Assembly (NCBI GenBank): GCA_964615375.1 | Contig: CAZTOW010000005.1 | Location: 124,001-188,000, forward strand | Direction: 5' to 3' | DNA length: 64,000 nt | Source: CAZKWG01 sp964615375 | GTDB lineage: Bacteria; Myxococcota_A; UBA796; CAZKWG01 | In this document: positions 29,363 to 39,371 of the stretch, piece after piece | Numbering within the stretch: position 1 is the stretch's first letter | Layout: each line of letters begins with the position of its first letter | Program-made: the position numbers and the translations under genes | The notes under the pieces: generated by a model | The model's database searches: none | Told to the model about the DNA's origin: nothing | Seen by the model: the letters and a program-made list of their open reading frames with translations, nothing else

Positions 29363-29673
29363 CGCTGCTCCCAGCTCTGCTCGGCCAGGGCGGCGAAGCG
29401 GTCCAGCGCGAGCGGCCAGAGCGTGTCCAGCCAGCCCCGCGCCGCGTCCAGCCCTGCGGGGTTCAGCGTGTAGAGGTTGCTGCGCCCGTTGGCCTCGAAG
29501 CACACGAGGCGCGCGGCCTCCAGCACGCGGAGCTGCTGGGAGATGGCGGGGCGGCTCACGCCCAGCGGCCCGGCGAGCGCGCCCACGGGCAGGGGCCCGC
29601 TGGCGAGCAGGCGCAGCACGCCCCGGCGTGTGGAGCCCCCGAGGGCATCGAGCGCGAGATCGGCAGGTGTCAT
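29359..29673 (-). CDS. ArsR-family winged-helix repressor
   Basis: 104 aa from ATG 29673; the longer reading to 29739 would run through the operator. The wHTH is plain: LGGSTRRGVLRLLASGPLPV, then recognition helix VSRPAISQQLRVLEAARLV and wing ANGRSNLYTLNP. No metal-binding Cys pair is visible, so it belongs to the SRPBCC-associated group rather than the metal sensors. It probably represses itself through the palindrome at 29689-29706. Confidence 0.88.
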   Translation of the reverse strand: MTPADLALDALGGSTRRGVLRLLASGPLPVGALAGPLGVSRPAISQQLRVLEAARLVCFEANGRSNLYTLNPAGLDAARGWLDTLWPLALDRFAALAEQSWEQR

Positions 29674-29688
29674 GGGCGGTATCCGATA

Positions 29689-29706
29689 GGTAAGAGAATA
29701 CTTACC
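29689..29706. promoter_or_regulatory. ArsR operator palindrome
   Basis: GGTAAGAGAATACTTACC is a perfect 6-6-6 inverted repeat (GGTAAG/CTTACC) 16 bp upstream of the ArsR start, in an AT-rich pocket of otherwise GC-rich DNA. It fits the size of ArsR dimer sites and likely gives autorepression; it could also affect the GST gene 133 bp away. Confidence 0.6.
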
Positions 29707-29838
29707 AACGGCGACGCTGAGGCGCAAGGGGGCTCCCACACCGGACCTCCGCGCCCCGCCGAAGTTCGCGTTTCCCGGCTCACCGAGCGGGGCCCGAGGT
29801 TACTCAAGACGCTCCCCCACCCCAAGGACGCCACGCCG

Positions 29839-30468
29839 ATGTCCAAGCCCGTCACGCTCTACCACCACCCCTACTCGCGCGCCGCGAGCGTCGTCTGGAT
29901 GCTGGAGGAGGTGGGCGTCCCCTACACGCTGGAGTTCGTCGATCTGATGGCGGGTCAGCAGAAGACCGAGCAGGTGCGCGGCCTCAACGGCATGGGCAAG
30001 CTGCCGGTGCTGGTGGACGGCGAGGCCGTGGTGGCGGAGACCGCGGCCATCGGCCTCTACCTCGCGGATCGCTACGCGCCCGGTCGGCTGGCCCCGGCGG
30101 TCGATGATCCGGCGCGTGGACCCTACCTGCGCTGGTCCTTCTTCTCACCGTCCGTCATCGAGCCGGGCTGCGCGGCCCACGCCGCGAAGTGGGAGTTCCG
30201 GCCGAGCGCGGTCGGCTGGGGCAGCTACGAGTCCATGGTGGAGACCCTGGACGGCGCCCTCCAGACCGGCCCCTGGCTGCTGGGCGAGCGCTTCAGCATG
30301 GCCGACGTCATCCTGGGCGCGACGCTGCGCTGGATGCTGCGCTTCAAGATGATCGACACGCTGCCCTCGTTCACGGCCTACGTCGATCGGCTGAACGCGC
30401 GCCCGGCGCTCCAGGCGGCCGACGCGCGGAACGCCGCGGTGATGGCGGAGCATGGCCTGAACCGCTGA
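29839..30468 (+). CDS. Glutathione S-transferase family protein
   Basis: 209 aa from ATG 29839. Thioredoxin-like N-terminal domain: KPVTLYHHPYSRAASVVWML with Ser12-Arg region as the thiol-activating site, GMGKLPVLVDG (cis-Pro) and AETAAIGLYLADRY (glutathione gamma-Glu binding). C-terminal helical domain contains GPWLLGERFSMADVILG, the GST N-capping box. Conjugation or reduction of electrophiles with glutathione is likely; substrate open. Shares an intergenic region with the ArsR repressor. Confidence 0.9.
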   Translation: MSKPVTLYHHPYSRAASVVWMLEEVGVPYTLEFVDLMAGQQKTEQVRGLNGMGKLPVLVDGEAVVAETAAIGLYLADRYAPGRLAPAVDDPARGPYLRWSFFSPSVIEPGCAAHAAKWEFRPSAVGWGSYESMVETLDGALQTGPWLLGERFSMADVILGATLRWMLRFKMIDTLPSFTAYVDRLNARPALQAADARNAAVMAEHGLNR

Positions 30469-30482
30469 GCCCCGGGCCGGGG

Positions 30483-31696
<1,214 letters not shown>

Positions 31697-31700
<4 letters not shown>

Positions 31701-32431
31701 GCCTCACCTCGGAGCCGCGCGAGCTCGTGGGCGGCCTCGCCCGGGGTCTGGGTCCGGTCGGAGACGATGCGCCCGTCGCGCAGGGTGACGGCCCGCGTGC
31801 ACCAGGCCGCCACCTCCAGCTCGTGCGTGACCATGACGATGGTCAGCCCGCCGCGGTGGAGCTCCTGTAGCAGGGCCATGATCTCGGCGGTGGTGAGCGT
31901 GTCCAGGTTCCCGGTGGGCTCATCCGCCAGCAGGAGCGCCGGCCGCGTCACCAGCGCGCGGGCGATGGCCACCCGCTGCTGCTGCCCGCCGGAGAGCGCC
32001 TCGGGCGGGTGCTTGAGCCGGTCCCCCAGGCCCACCCGGCGCAGCGCCTCCGCCGCCGCCGCCTCCGGGTCGGGGAAGCGCCCGGCCCGGTCGTAGAGCA
32101 GGGGCAGGGCCACGTTCTCCAGCGCGCTGGTCCGCGAGAGCAGGTTGAAGCCCTGGAACACGAAGCCGATGCGCCGGTTGCGCAGGTCGGCCAGGCGGTC
32201 GTCGTCCAGCGCCTCGACCCGCTCGCCGTCCAGCAGGTACTCCCCGCGCGTGGGGCGGTCCAGGCAGCCGAGGCAGCTCATCAGCGTGCTCTTGCCCGAG
32301 CCCGAGGGCCCCAGCACCGCCACCATCTCGCCGGCCTGCACCACCAGATCCACGCCGCGCAGCGCGTGGACCACCTCGCCGCCCAGCGTGTGGTCCTTGC
32401 ACAGCCCGCGCACCTCGACCACCGGCGCCAT
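31697..32431 (-). CDS. MacB/LolD-type ABC transporter ATP-binding protein
   Basis: 244 aa from ATG 32431, ATGA overlap with the adaptor stop. Walker A GPSGSGKST, Q-loop FVFQGFNLL, signature LSGGQQQRVAIARAL, Walker B LLLADEPTGNLD and switch His in VTHELE. Stand-alone ATPase of the MacB/LolD/FtsE class, driving the permease encoded next. Confidence 0.95.
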
Positions 32432-33660
32432 CAGAAGCCCCCGGGCCTCGGCCCGCGCCAGCCGCCGCTCTGCTGCTGCTGGAAGGGTGAGCTCGAGCCC
32501 GTGGTCGGCGCGACGCTCAGCACGCCCACCACGATCTCCATCCCCTCGGCCAGCCCGTCGCCGCTCACCTCGGTGCAGGTGCTCCCCACGAGCCCGGTCT
32601 GCACCTCGACCGGCGCCAGCAGCCCGGCCTCGCCCACCTGCCAGAGCCGCTTCGGACCGCCCTTTCCGCCCCGCCCGCCGCGGCCTCCACCCATCGGTCC
32701 GCCCCTGGCCGCCGGGCTCTCCTCCTCGCGCGCCGAGGGCACCCGGAGCGCCTGGTCGGGCGAGAGGCGCAGGGCGGCGTTGGGCGCGCAGAGCACGCCC
32801 GCGGCCTCCTCGACCACGATCTCCACGGTCGCCGTCATGCCCGGCAGCAGCGTGAGGTCGGCGTTGTCCACCCACACATCGACCGTATACGTCACCACGC
32901 TCTCCACCGTGGCCGACTGGAGCCGCACCTCCTCCACCCGCCCCTCGAAGCGGCGCTCGCCGAAGGCCGGCACGGTGAAGCGCACCTTCTGGTCCCGCTT
33001 CACCCGGCCGATGTCCGCCTCGTCCACCGCCACCAGGATGCGCATCTGCGTCAGATCGCCCGCGATCACGAAGAGCGTGGGCGCGGACATGCCGGCGTTG
33101 ACCGTCTGGCCCTGGTCCACGTCGCGGCGGACCACCACCCCGTCCACCGGGCTCTGGATGCTGGCGTAACCCAGGTTCGCCCTGGCCCGTGACAGGCTCA
33201 CCTGGGCGGCGTCCGCCTCGGCCTTCGCCACCCGCGCCGCCGTCTCCGCCGCCAGCAGCTCCTCCGGCGTCGCGCTCTGCCGCTCGCTCAGCGCCCGCAC
33301 CCGCGCCAGCGTGGCCTCCGCCTCCGCCGCCTGGGCCCGCCGCACCTCCAGCGCCGCCGCCGCGCTGGCCACGTCCGCCGCCAGCAGCGAGGTGTCGATG
33401 CGCGCCACCACCTGCCCCGCTCGCACCGGATCGTTGAAGTCCACCAGCAGCTCGGCGACGATGCCCGAGACCTGCGTGCCCACCTCGACCGTGGTCCGCG
33501 CCTCCAGCGTGCCCGTGGCCGTCACCACCGCGCTCACGTCCTGGCGGGCGAGCACCTCGGTGCGGAGCTGGGGAGGCTCGGTCTGGTCGCGCGTGAGCCA
33601 CCAGCCGAGGCCACCGGCGAGCGCGAGGACGGGGATCAGGGCGAGCCAGCGGCGGCTCAT
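32431..33660 (-). CDS. MacA/HlyD-type periplasmic adaptor
   Basis: 409 aa from ATG 33660. N-terminal membrane anchor (ALIPVLALAGGLGWWL), a lipoyl half-motif, a long helical hairpin (alternating Ala/Glu around residues 95-165), second lipoyl half with VDGVVVRRDVDQGQTV, then beta-barrel and membrane-proximal domains. First gene of the adaptor-ATPase-permease operon. A Gly/Arg-rich insert MGGGRGGRGGKGGPK sits near residue 320. The C-terminus is low-complexity. Confidence 0.92.
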   Translation of the reverse strand: MSRRWLALIPVLALAGGLGWWLTRDQTEPPQLRTEVLARQDVSAVVTATGTLEARTTVEVGTQVSGIVAELLVDFNDPVRAGQVVARIDTSLLAADVASAAAALEVRRAQAAEAEATLARVRALSERQSATPEELLAAETAARVAKAEADAAQVSLSRARANLGYASIQSPVDGVVVRRDVDQGQTVNAGMSAPTLFVIAGDLTQMRILVAVDEADIGRVKRDQKVRFTVPAFGERRFEGRVEEVRLQSATVESVVTYTVDVWVDNADLTLLPGMTATVEIVVEEAAGVLCAPNAALRLSPDQALRVPSAREEESPAARGGPMGGGRGGRGGKGGPKRLWQVGEAGLLAPVEVQTGLVGSTCTEVSGDGLAEGMEIVVGVLSVAPTTGSSSPFQQQQSGGWRGPRPGGF

Positions 33661-33667
33661 CAGGACC

Positions 33668-34714
33668 TCAGGAGGTGCCTCCCTCCATAGCCCCCTGGAG
33701 GGCGTCCCGCCGCTGGCGGAGCTGGATGGCGCGGACGCCGCTCCAGTGGACGCGCTCGGACAGGGTCACGCCGGCGTCGTAGTACTGGAAGGCCACGTCG
33801 CGGAAGCGGGCGCTCTGCTCGCGGACCAGGGTGGTGTACTGGTCCAGCAGCTCCGGGCTGGCGGAGATCTCCGGCGGGGGAGGCGCGGCGTTGACGTCCT
33901 CGTAGAGCTTCAGGCTGGCGTCGCCGATGCGCAGCAGGGCCTCCAGCACGTACTCGGGCTCCCCCAGGGCGGCGATGGCGGCGCGCTGCTGCTCCGCGTC
34001 GGTGATCAGCGCCCGGCGCTCCAGCACGGCGTCGTCGGCGCGCTCGGGGTCGTCGAGGGCGATGGCGTCGGCCCGCTGGAGCTGGACCCGCAGCAGGGCC
34101 GCCCGCCCGCGCGCCCGCATCCACCGGGCGTCGTCCGAGCCCTCCAGCGCGTCCAGCGCCCCCTGCACATGGCGGATCCCCCGCCGCGTCCGCCCGTACC
34201 CGAGCTCGGCCACCCCGCGCTCGATCTGCAGCGACAGCGCGTCCGCGCCCTCGTAGTGGCCCGTCCGCCGCAGCGCGCGCAGCGCCGCCAGCGCCTCGCG
34301 GTGACGGCCGAGATCATCGAGCACCAGCGCCTCGCGGAAGCGCGCGTCCTCGGCCTCGGGGCTGTCCGGGTGCTTCGCGATCACGTCCCGATAGCCCGCC
34401 AGCGCCTCCGGGTAGCGCTCGCGCATCTCGGCGAGGATGGCGAGCTGGTAGCCGACCGCCGGCCCGAGCTCGTCCCGCGTCGCCAGCGCGCGCAGCCGCG
34501 CCTCCGCCCCCGACCAGTCCCCCTGCTCGCGGTGGAGCACGGCCTCGTTCAGCACCGCGTCCGCGGGCAGCGTCGCCCAGACGTCCTCCAGGCGCTGTGG
34601 TGGGGCCTCGACCGGAGGCGCGCTCTCGACGGGGGGAGCGGCCTCGGCCGGCGGGGCCTCCGAGGGAAGGTTCTGAGCGAGGGCGAGCCCGAGCAGGAGC
34701 GTGACGAGTCCCAT
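33668..34714 (-). CDS. Exported TPR-repeat protein
   Basis: 348 aa from ATG 34714. A short signal peptide (LVTLLLGLALAQN) is followed by a Pro/Glu/Ala-rich linker and then TPR-like helices (AEARLRALATRDELGPAVGY, YPEALAGYRDVIAKHPDSPE, REALAALRALRRTGHYEGAD). It ends seven bases before the MacA start, so it is probably in the same operon, and may be a periplasmic assembly partner. No enzymatic motif. Confidence 0.75.
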   Translation of the reverse strand: MGLVTLLLGLALAQNLPSEAPPAEAAPPVESAPPVEAPPQRLEDVWATLPADAVLNEAVLHREQGDWSGAEARLRALATRDELGPAVGYQLAILAEMRERYPEALAGYRDVIAKHPDSPEAEDARFREALVLDDLGRHREALAALRALRRTGHYEGADALSLQIERGVAELGYGRTRRGIRHVQGALDALEGSDDARWMRARGRAALLRVQLQRADAIALDDPERADDAVLERRALITDAEQQRAAIAALGEPEYVLEALLRIGDASLKLYEDVNAAPPPPEISASPELLDQYTTLVREQSARFRDVAFQYYDAGVTLSERVHWSGVRAIQLRQRRDALQGAMEGGTS

Positions 34715-34736
34715 GGAGCCTCCGATACCACGGACA

Positions 34737-35810
34737 TCAGGCCTCGTCCCGGGTTCCCGTCGCCGGAAGGATCAGGAGCCAGGCCGTGAGCGCGCGGACG
34801 ACCTCCAGATCTCCGAGGGTGTCCTGGGTGAGCCCGCCCACCAGCAGCCCGGCCAGCGCGGCCCGCCCCGCGGCGCCCGTCCGCCGCCAGAGCGCGATCA
34901 GCAGCCAGGCCCAGGCGATCCAGGCGCCGAAGCCCGCCACCGCCGCCCGCTGGAGCGCCGCGTCGTGGGCGTGCAGCGGGAAGTAGTAGCCCGCCTGGAG
35001 CGCGTCCTGGACCGGGGCCACCGCCTCGCGGAAGCCCGCCGCCCCCGTGCCCAGCGGCTCGCGCAGCGCCAGCGCCGCGCCCGAGGTCCAGAGGATCGCG
35101 CGCTCCCCCAGGGCCGGGTCCGCCCGCAGCGTGTAGACCAGCCCCAGCGCCGCCACCGCGCCCCCCGCCAGCGCCCTCCCCGGCCCCAGCGCCAGCCCCG
35201 CCACCGCCACCGCCACCGCCAGCAGCGGCCCGCTGCTCCAGCTCGCCGCGATCCCCGCCCCCAGGCCCAGAGCCGCCAGCCAGGCCCTCCGCTCCAGCGC
35301 CACGCACAGCGGCGGCAGCAGCGCGTAGCCGAGCGTGAGGTGGTGGGAGAACAGCCCCCGCGCCGGGCTCTCCCAGGGCGCCGGACCCATCCCCAGGGCC
35401 AGCCCCAGCGCCCCCGCCCCCACCAGCGCCCCCACGCCCAGGCCCACGCGCGCGCACCGCTCCCGGTCCGCCTCTGCGAGCGGCAGCGCCGGCAGCGCCA
35501 TCACCAGGATCAAGGCCCAGAGCGGGCTCAACGCCGCCCGCAGCGCCGGCCCCGCCGGCTCCGCCCTCCCCCACGCCGCCGCCAGCATCCCCGCCGTGAT
35601 CAGCAGGACCGCGCCACCCAGATCCCTCTCCGGCCCGCGCCGCGCCCCCACCATCACCCCGAGCGCCACCGCCACCACCAGCCCCGTCGCGATCTCCAGC
35701 GGCGCGCTCCCCAGCGGCAGCGCCACCAGGAGCAGCCCCACGACCAGGGGCGCCAGGCGTGCAGGGAGACCTCGCGTCGACAAGCTCTCCTTGTTGGTCT
35801 CCCTCTTCAT
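34737..35810 (-). CDS. O-antigen ligase/polymerase-like (Wzy_C) membrane protein
   Basis: 357 aa from ATG 35810. About ten membrane helices, and a periplasmic-loop signature PLHAHDAALQRAAVAG corresponding to the conserved H-N/D-x-x-L-Q motif of the Wzy_C/WaaL family. FSHHLTLGYALLPPL is a second conserved His/Gly segment. It probably ligates or polymerises surface glycan. It lies upstream of the TPR gene on the same strand, near sugar-metabolism genes, but a terminator separates it from the glycosyltransferase. Confidence 0.72.
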   Translation of the reverse strand: MKRETNKESLSTRGLPARLAPLVVGLLLVALPLGSAPLEIATGLVVAVALGVMVGARRGPERDLGGAVLLITAGMLAAAWGRAEPAGPALRAALSPLWALILVMALPALPLAEADRERCARVGLGVGALVGAGALGLALGMGPAPWESPARGLFSHHLTLGYALLPPLCVALERRAWLAALGLGAGIAASWSSGPLLAVAVAVAGLALGPGRALAGGAVAALGLVYTLRADPALGERAILWTSGAALALREPLGTGAAGFREAVAPVQDALQAGYYFPLHAHDAALQRAAVAGFGAWIAWAWLLIALWRRTGAAGRAALAGLLVGGLTQDTLGDLEVVRALTAWLLILPATGTRDEA

Positions 35811-36175
35811 GGGGACGGGAGGCGCCAGAGGCGCTCAGCCGGCGGTGAGCCGGCTGCCGGGGGGCGCTGGCGGACGCGAAGCGGCGGCGGCAGCCGCCGC
35901 GAGTGACCGCCAGCGGGGGGCAGCGCCCCCAAAAAAAAACGACGCGTTTGCGTGTCTCCCGCCCCGGGCGCGGGAGACACGCAAACCTCCCGCCGTGGCC
36001 GTGTGACCACGAGGTCGACCCCCTTCCGTATGGAAAGGGGGCCTCGGTGTCGTCGCTTCGGGCTTCCTTTGCAGAAAGGCATGCGCACCCACGACGAGAG
36101 TAGAGTCCCGATGAGACTACTCGAGGGGGTCGAACATGTGTGGTCGAAGCACGAACCCGACAGGAGGCTCATATC
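35811..36175. other. 365-bp intergenic region rich in inverted repeats
   Basis: No credible gene. It contains an 8-bp inverted repeat CAGCCGGC/GCCGGCTG at 35836-35856 (in the leader of the O-antigen-ligase-like gene), a nine-A run at 35931-35939, a 17-bp perfect hairpin at 35946-35986, and an imperfect hairpin CCCCCTTCC/GGAAAGGGGG at 36019-36041. Confidence 0.6.
35931..35986 (-). terminator. Long-stem intrinsic terminator
   Basis: A perfect 17-bp stem (35946-35962 with 35970-35986, seven-base loop CCCGGGC) is followed on the minus strand, five bases later, by a run of nine T. It would stop transcription of the nucleotidyltransferase/glycosyltransferase operon before the next gene. Very stable for such a short U-tract gap. 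Confidence 0.65.
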
Positions 36176-37336
36176 TTAACCCGGCGGGCGGCCCTGTGTC
36201 GCGCCCAGGGCCTGCTCGTAGACGGCGAGCGTGCGCCGGGCCACCTCGTCCCAGCCGAAGCGCTCGCGCACCAGGGTCCGCCCGGCCTCGCCCACCGCGG
36301 CGCGCGTGGCCGGATCGAGGCTCGCCGCCACGCGCAGCGCCTCCTCCCACGCGCCCTCGGGCACGCGCCAGCCCGGCCCCTCCAACGTGAGTGCGTCCAC
36401 GGGCGAGGCCAGCCCTCCGGTGAGGATCTCGCGGTGCGGCGGGATGTCGCTCAGGAAGACGGGGAGCCCGGACGCCATCGCCTCCAGCGGGGCCAGCGGC
36501 ATCCCCTCCACGCGGCTCGCGTAGACGAAGGCGCGGGCGTGGGCCAGCAGCGCGTCGCGCGCGGCCTCGTAGCGCGGGCCGGGGAAGATCACGCCGGGCG
36601 GGGCGTCGCTCTTGAGCCGCTCCACGTACTCGCTGGAGTAGGTCCCGCCGCCCACCACCACCAGCGGCATGCTCACGCCCGAGCCGCGCCAGGCCTCGAT
36701 CAGCCGCGCGAGCCCCTTCTCCGGCACCAGCCGCCCCACGAAGAGCAGGTAGCCCCCCGGCGTGAGCCCCGGCACCCCCGAGACGTCCAGCGCGGGCGAG
36801 CGGATCTCGCCCACCCCGTTGGGCACGAAGACCGAGTCCCGGTGGTAGCGGTCGCGGTAGTGCTCCTCCAGGTGGTGGCCGACGACGATGACCCGATGCG
36901 GGAAGCTGGCGGCGGCCCAGGCTCCGCCGCGCAGCGCCATGCGCGCGATCCACCCCCACTTGTCGCGCTGCCAGTCCAGGCCGTGGACCGTGACCACCGT
37001 GGCCCGGCCGGCGAGGCGGGGGAGCCAGGAGAGCAGCGCCGGCCCGGTCGCGTGCAGGTGGACCACGTCCGCCTCGGCGATGGCGGAAGGCAGCGCGCGG
37101 GCGGTGTGGACGATGGCCTCCAGGTGCTTGGTGTAGACGGTGTCCACGTCCACCAGGCGCACCCCCTCGTGCATGCCCGGCCCCAGCGCGTTGTAGCGGC
37201 TGCGGCAGTAGACCGTGACCTCGCAGCCCAGGCGGGCCAGGCGCGGGGCGAGCTCGGCCACGGACTGCTCCACCCCGCCCTCGGTGCCCCAGGGCGCGCG
37301 GAGGCCCACCATCGCGACGCGGATCTTCCGGCTCAC
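36176..37336 (-). CDS. Family GT4-type glycosyltransferase
   Basis: 386 aa from GTG 37336 (GTGA overlap with the gene before); an upstream ORF extension is a shadow. RVAMVGLRAPWGTEGGVEQS is the N-terminal Gly-rich loop; LLFVGRLVPEKGLARLIEAW and the C-terminal YASRVEGMPLAPLEAMASG carry the E-x7-E donor site of GT4 (Glu-Gly-...-Glu-Ala). It probably transfers a sugar from a nucleotide donor to a surface glycan or lipid. Ends at TAA 36176-36178 ahead of the terminator. Confidence 0.92.
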   Translation of the reverse strand: MSRKIRVAMVGLRAPWGTEGGVEQSVAELAPRLARLGCEVTVYCRSRYNALGPGMHEGVRLVDVDTVYTKHLEAIVHTARALPSAIAEADVVHLHATGPALLSWLPRLAGRATVVTVHGLDWQRDKWGWIARMALRGGAWAAASFPHRVIVVGHHLEEHYRDRYHRDSVFVPNGVGEIRSPALDVSGVPGLTPGGYLLFVGRLVPEKGLARLIEAWRGSGVSMPLVVVGGGTYSSEYVERLKSDAPPGVIFPGPRYEAARDALLAHARAFVYASRVEGMPLAPLEAMASGLPVFLSDIPPHREILTGGLASPVDALTLEGPGWRVPEGAWEEALRVAASLDPATRAAVGEAGRTLVRERFGWDEVARRTLAVYEQALGATQGRPPG

Positions 37337-38283
37337 GCGGCGTCCTCGGGAGAGCGGACGGCGGGCTCCAGCCCCTCCTCGCGCATCCGCGTCGAGACCT
37401 CCGACAGCACGTAGTCCTGGAAGTCGTGCAGGTGGTTCGTGGCGATCTCGTCGCGGCGCTTGAAGCGCTGGGAGCGCACCTCGGGCGCCAGCCAGCCGTA
37501 CTTGCGGTCCCAGTAGCGCTCCCACAGCGCGCGGCTCTGGCGCTCCAGCGCGGCCGTCAGCGCGGCGGGAGGGTGGACGAAGTGCGGCGGGGCCGGGAGC
37601 GGCAGGGCGTGGGTGGCCCGCTCGCGCGACCAGGGCAGGCCGGGCACGAAGCGGGCGGCCCAGGGGTTCGCGTCCAGCAGCGCCGTGCAGCTCTCGGGGC
37701 CGGCGACGGGGACGGCGGTGGCCAGCTCGACGGCGGTGAACAGGTTGCGGTCGTCCAGCAGCAGGTGGTCGGTGTCCAGCAGGTAATTCGTGCAGAAGCG
37801 CTCGCGCACGGCCTCGGGCAGCGCCCGCCGGAAGACCTGGAGCAGGCTCTTGAGCGACCAGACCCGACCGGGCTCGACGAGGATCAGCCAGTCCACGTCC
37901 CCGTCGGCGCTCGCGCTGTTCTTGGAGAGGCTGCCGGTGACCAGCAGGCCCCGCACGTAGGGGAAGCGCGCCAGCACGCTCGCGGCGCGGCGGGCGGCGG
38001 GCCAGGTGCGCTCGGCCCGGCGCGAGCGCTCCCGGCGTCGCTCCACCGTCTCCTCGCGCCCACGGCGGAAGCGGTAGACGCCCTGGCCCCCCAGGCGCCG
38101 CGCGTCCATGAGCCGGGCGCAGGCGCGCTCGACCTCCTCCTCCTGCCCGGGGGCCACCAGCCGCGTCAGCTCCGCCAGGGTCAGCGGGTGCCGGAACACG
38201 TCGAAGTACAGCACCATCCTCAGGATGTCTCGCTCCAGATCCGGGATCGGCGGGGGCGAGGTCGAGGGGGGGGAGGAGAGCAA
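37333..38283 (-). CDS. Nucleotidyltransferase-domain protein
   Basis: 316 aa if started at TTG 38283 (GGAG about nine bases upstream); ATG 38217 is the alternative and removes 22 residues. The N-terminal segment LERDILRMVLYFDVFRHPLT is conserved in a family of sugar-cluster nucleotidyltransferases, so the upstream start is preferred. The catalytic motif is GSLSKNSASADGDVDWLI (GS...D-x-D). The rest is helical. It is coupled to the GT4 gene. Substrate is unknown. Confidence 0.72.
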   Translation of the reverse strand: MLSSPPSTSPPPIPDLERDILRMVLYFDVFRHPLTLAELTRLVAPGQEEEVERACARLMDARRLGGQGVYRFRRGREETVERRRERSRRAERTWPAARRAASVLARFPYVRGLLVTGSLSKNSASADGDVDWLILVEPGRVWSLKSLLQVFRRALPEAVRERFCTNYLLDTDHLLLDDRNLFTAVELATAVPVAGPESCTALLDANPWAARFVPGLPWSRERATHALPLPAPPHFVHPPAALTAALERQSRALWERYWDRKYGWLAPEVRSQRFKRRDEIATNHLHDFQDYVLSEVSTRMREEGLEPAVRSPEDAA

Positions 38284-38373
38284 GGGCGAGCGCTCCGGTA
38301 GGAATTTCGGGTGTAGCAGAATACGGACCGAGGCGCGACGTCCGAATCTGTACGGGCGTCGCGGGAGGTCCCG

Positions 38374-39309
38374 ATGCTGCTGCCCGATCTCCGCCAGCGT
38401 GGCTGGAGCCGGCTCCGCGAGGCCTGGCCCGAGGAGGGCTGGATCGCGGTCTTCCGCACGATCGCCGCGCGACACGGCCTGCCCGAGGCCCCGCCGGTGA
38501 TCTACCCGACCGGCTCGGCGGTCGTCGCGCGCCTGGGCGAGGTGGTGATCAAGCTCGACGAGCCCCGCTGGCGCCTCGAGCAGGCCGCCGAGGCCGCCAT
38601 GCTGGCCCGCGCCCAGGGGCGCCTCCCGGTGAGCACGCCCGACCTGCTCTTCCACGAGGAGATCGAGGGCTGGCCCTACGTGATCATGAGCGTGGTCCAG
38701 GGCCTGCCCCTGGTCGAGGTCTGGCCGGCGCTCTCGCGGGAGGAGCGGACGCGGCTGGCGGGCGCCTTCGGCGAGCTGATCCGGGCCCTGGGCGAGCTGC
38801 CGGTGGAGGAGGCCGATCGCGCCTCCTGGGAGCCCTTCCTGGACCGCATGCGCTCCGGCGCCCAGGCCCGCCTGGCCTCGCGCAGGGACGCGCCGGACGC
38901 GGGCTGGCTCGAGGCGATCCCGGCCTTCCTGGAGGCGCACCCGCCGTCCGAGCGCCCGCTCCAGTGGATGCACACCGAGCTGATGGGGGATCACGTCCTG
39001 GTGGCGCGCCGGGGCGGGCGCTGGGAGCTGTCCGCGCTGCTGGACTTCGCCGACGCGCGCGTGGGCCACCCCTTCTACGAGCTCCCCGCGCTGGCCGAGT
39101 TCTGCTACCAGGGGGAGCCCGGCCTCGCCCGGGAGACCCTGCTGGCCATGGGCCTGACCGAGGGGGAGCTGGGAGGGGCGCTCAGCGCGGAGCTCGGCGG
39201 GTGGTCGCTGCTCCACCAGTTCGGCAGCGTGACCCGCATGCTGGGGGCAATTTCAGGCGCGCCACCATCGAGTTTTGCCGAACTCTCCCAGCGACTCTAT
39301 CCACTTTGA
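38374..39309 (+). CDS. Aminoglycoside-phosphotransferase-fold protein with altered catalytic loop
   Basis: 311 aa from ATG 38374. APH-fold markers: VVARLGEVVIKLDEPRWRLE (ATP-binding Lys), PYVIMSVVQGLPL (hinge), and ALLDFADARVGHPFYEL, which carries the metal-binding Asp. The catalytic loop normally HGDxxxxN reads HTELMGDHVL, so the base Asp is Glu and the Asn is His. Either a divergent kinase or a non-catalytic relative. Divergent from the nucleotidyltransferase. The 3' end is unusually AT-rich. Confidence 0.78.
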   Translation: MLLPDLRQRGWSRLREAWPEEGWIAVFRTIAARHGLPEAPPVIYPTGSAVVARLGEVVIKLDEPRWRLEQAAEAAMLARAQGRLPVSTPDLLFHEEIEGWPYVIMSVVQGLPLVEVWPALSREERTRLAGAFGELIRALGELPVEEADRASWEPFLDRMRSGAQARLASRRDAPDAGWLEAIPAFLEAHPPSERPLQWMHTELMGDHVLVARRGGRWELSALLDFADARVGHPFYELPALAEFCYQGEPGLARETLLAMGLTEGELGGALSAELGGWSLLHQFGSVTRMLGAISGAPPSSFAELSQRLYPL

Positions 39310-39371
39310 TCAGGTTCATGTCACGCGAGGAGGGGTAGCCTCGTAATTCCACAGCAGGGGTACTGCAGAAC

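Noticed and set aside
29258..29503. 81-aa minus-strand reading covering the ArsR end
   Set aside because: Most of it is out of frame with ArsR; only the 34-codon GTG-initiated part is listed, at low confidence.
39310..39371. REP-like repeats or terminal inverted repeats around the TnpA_REP-like gene
   Set aside because: No repeated palindromes seen in the flanks.
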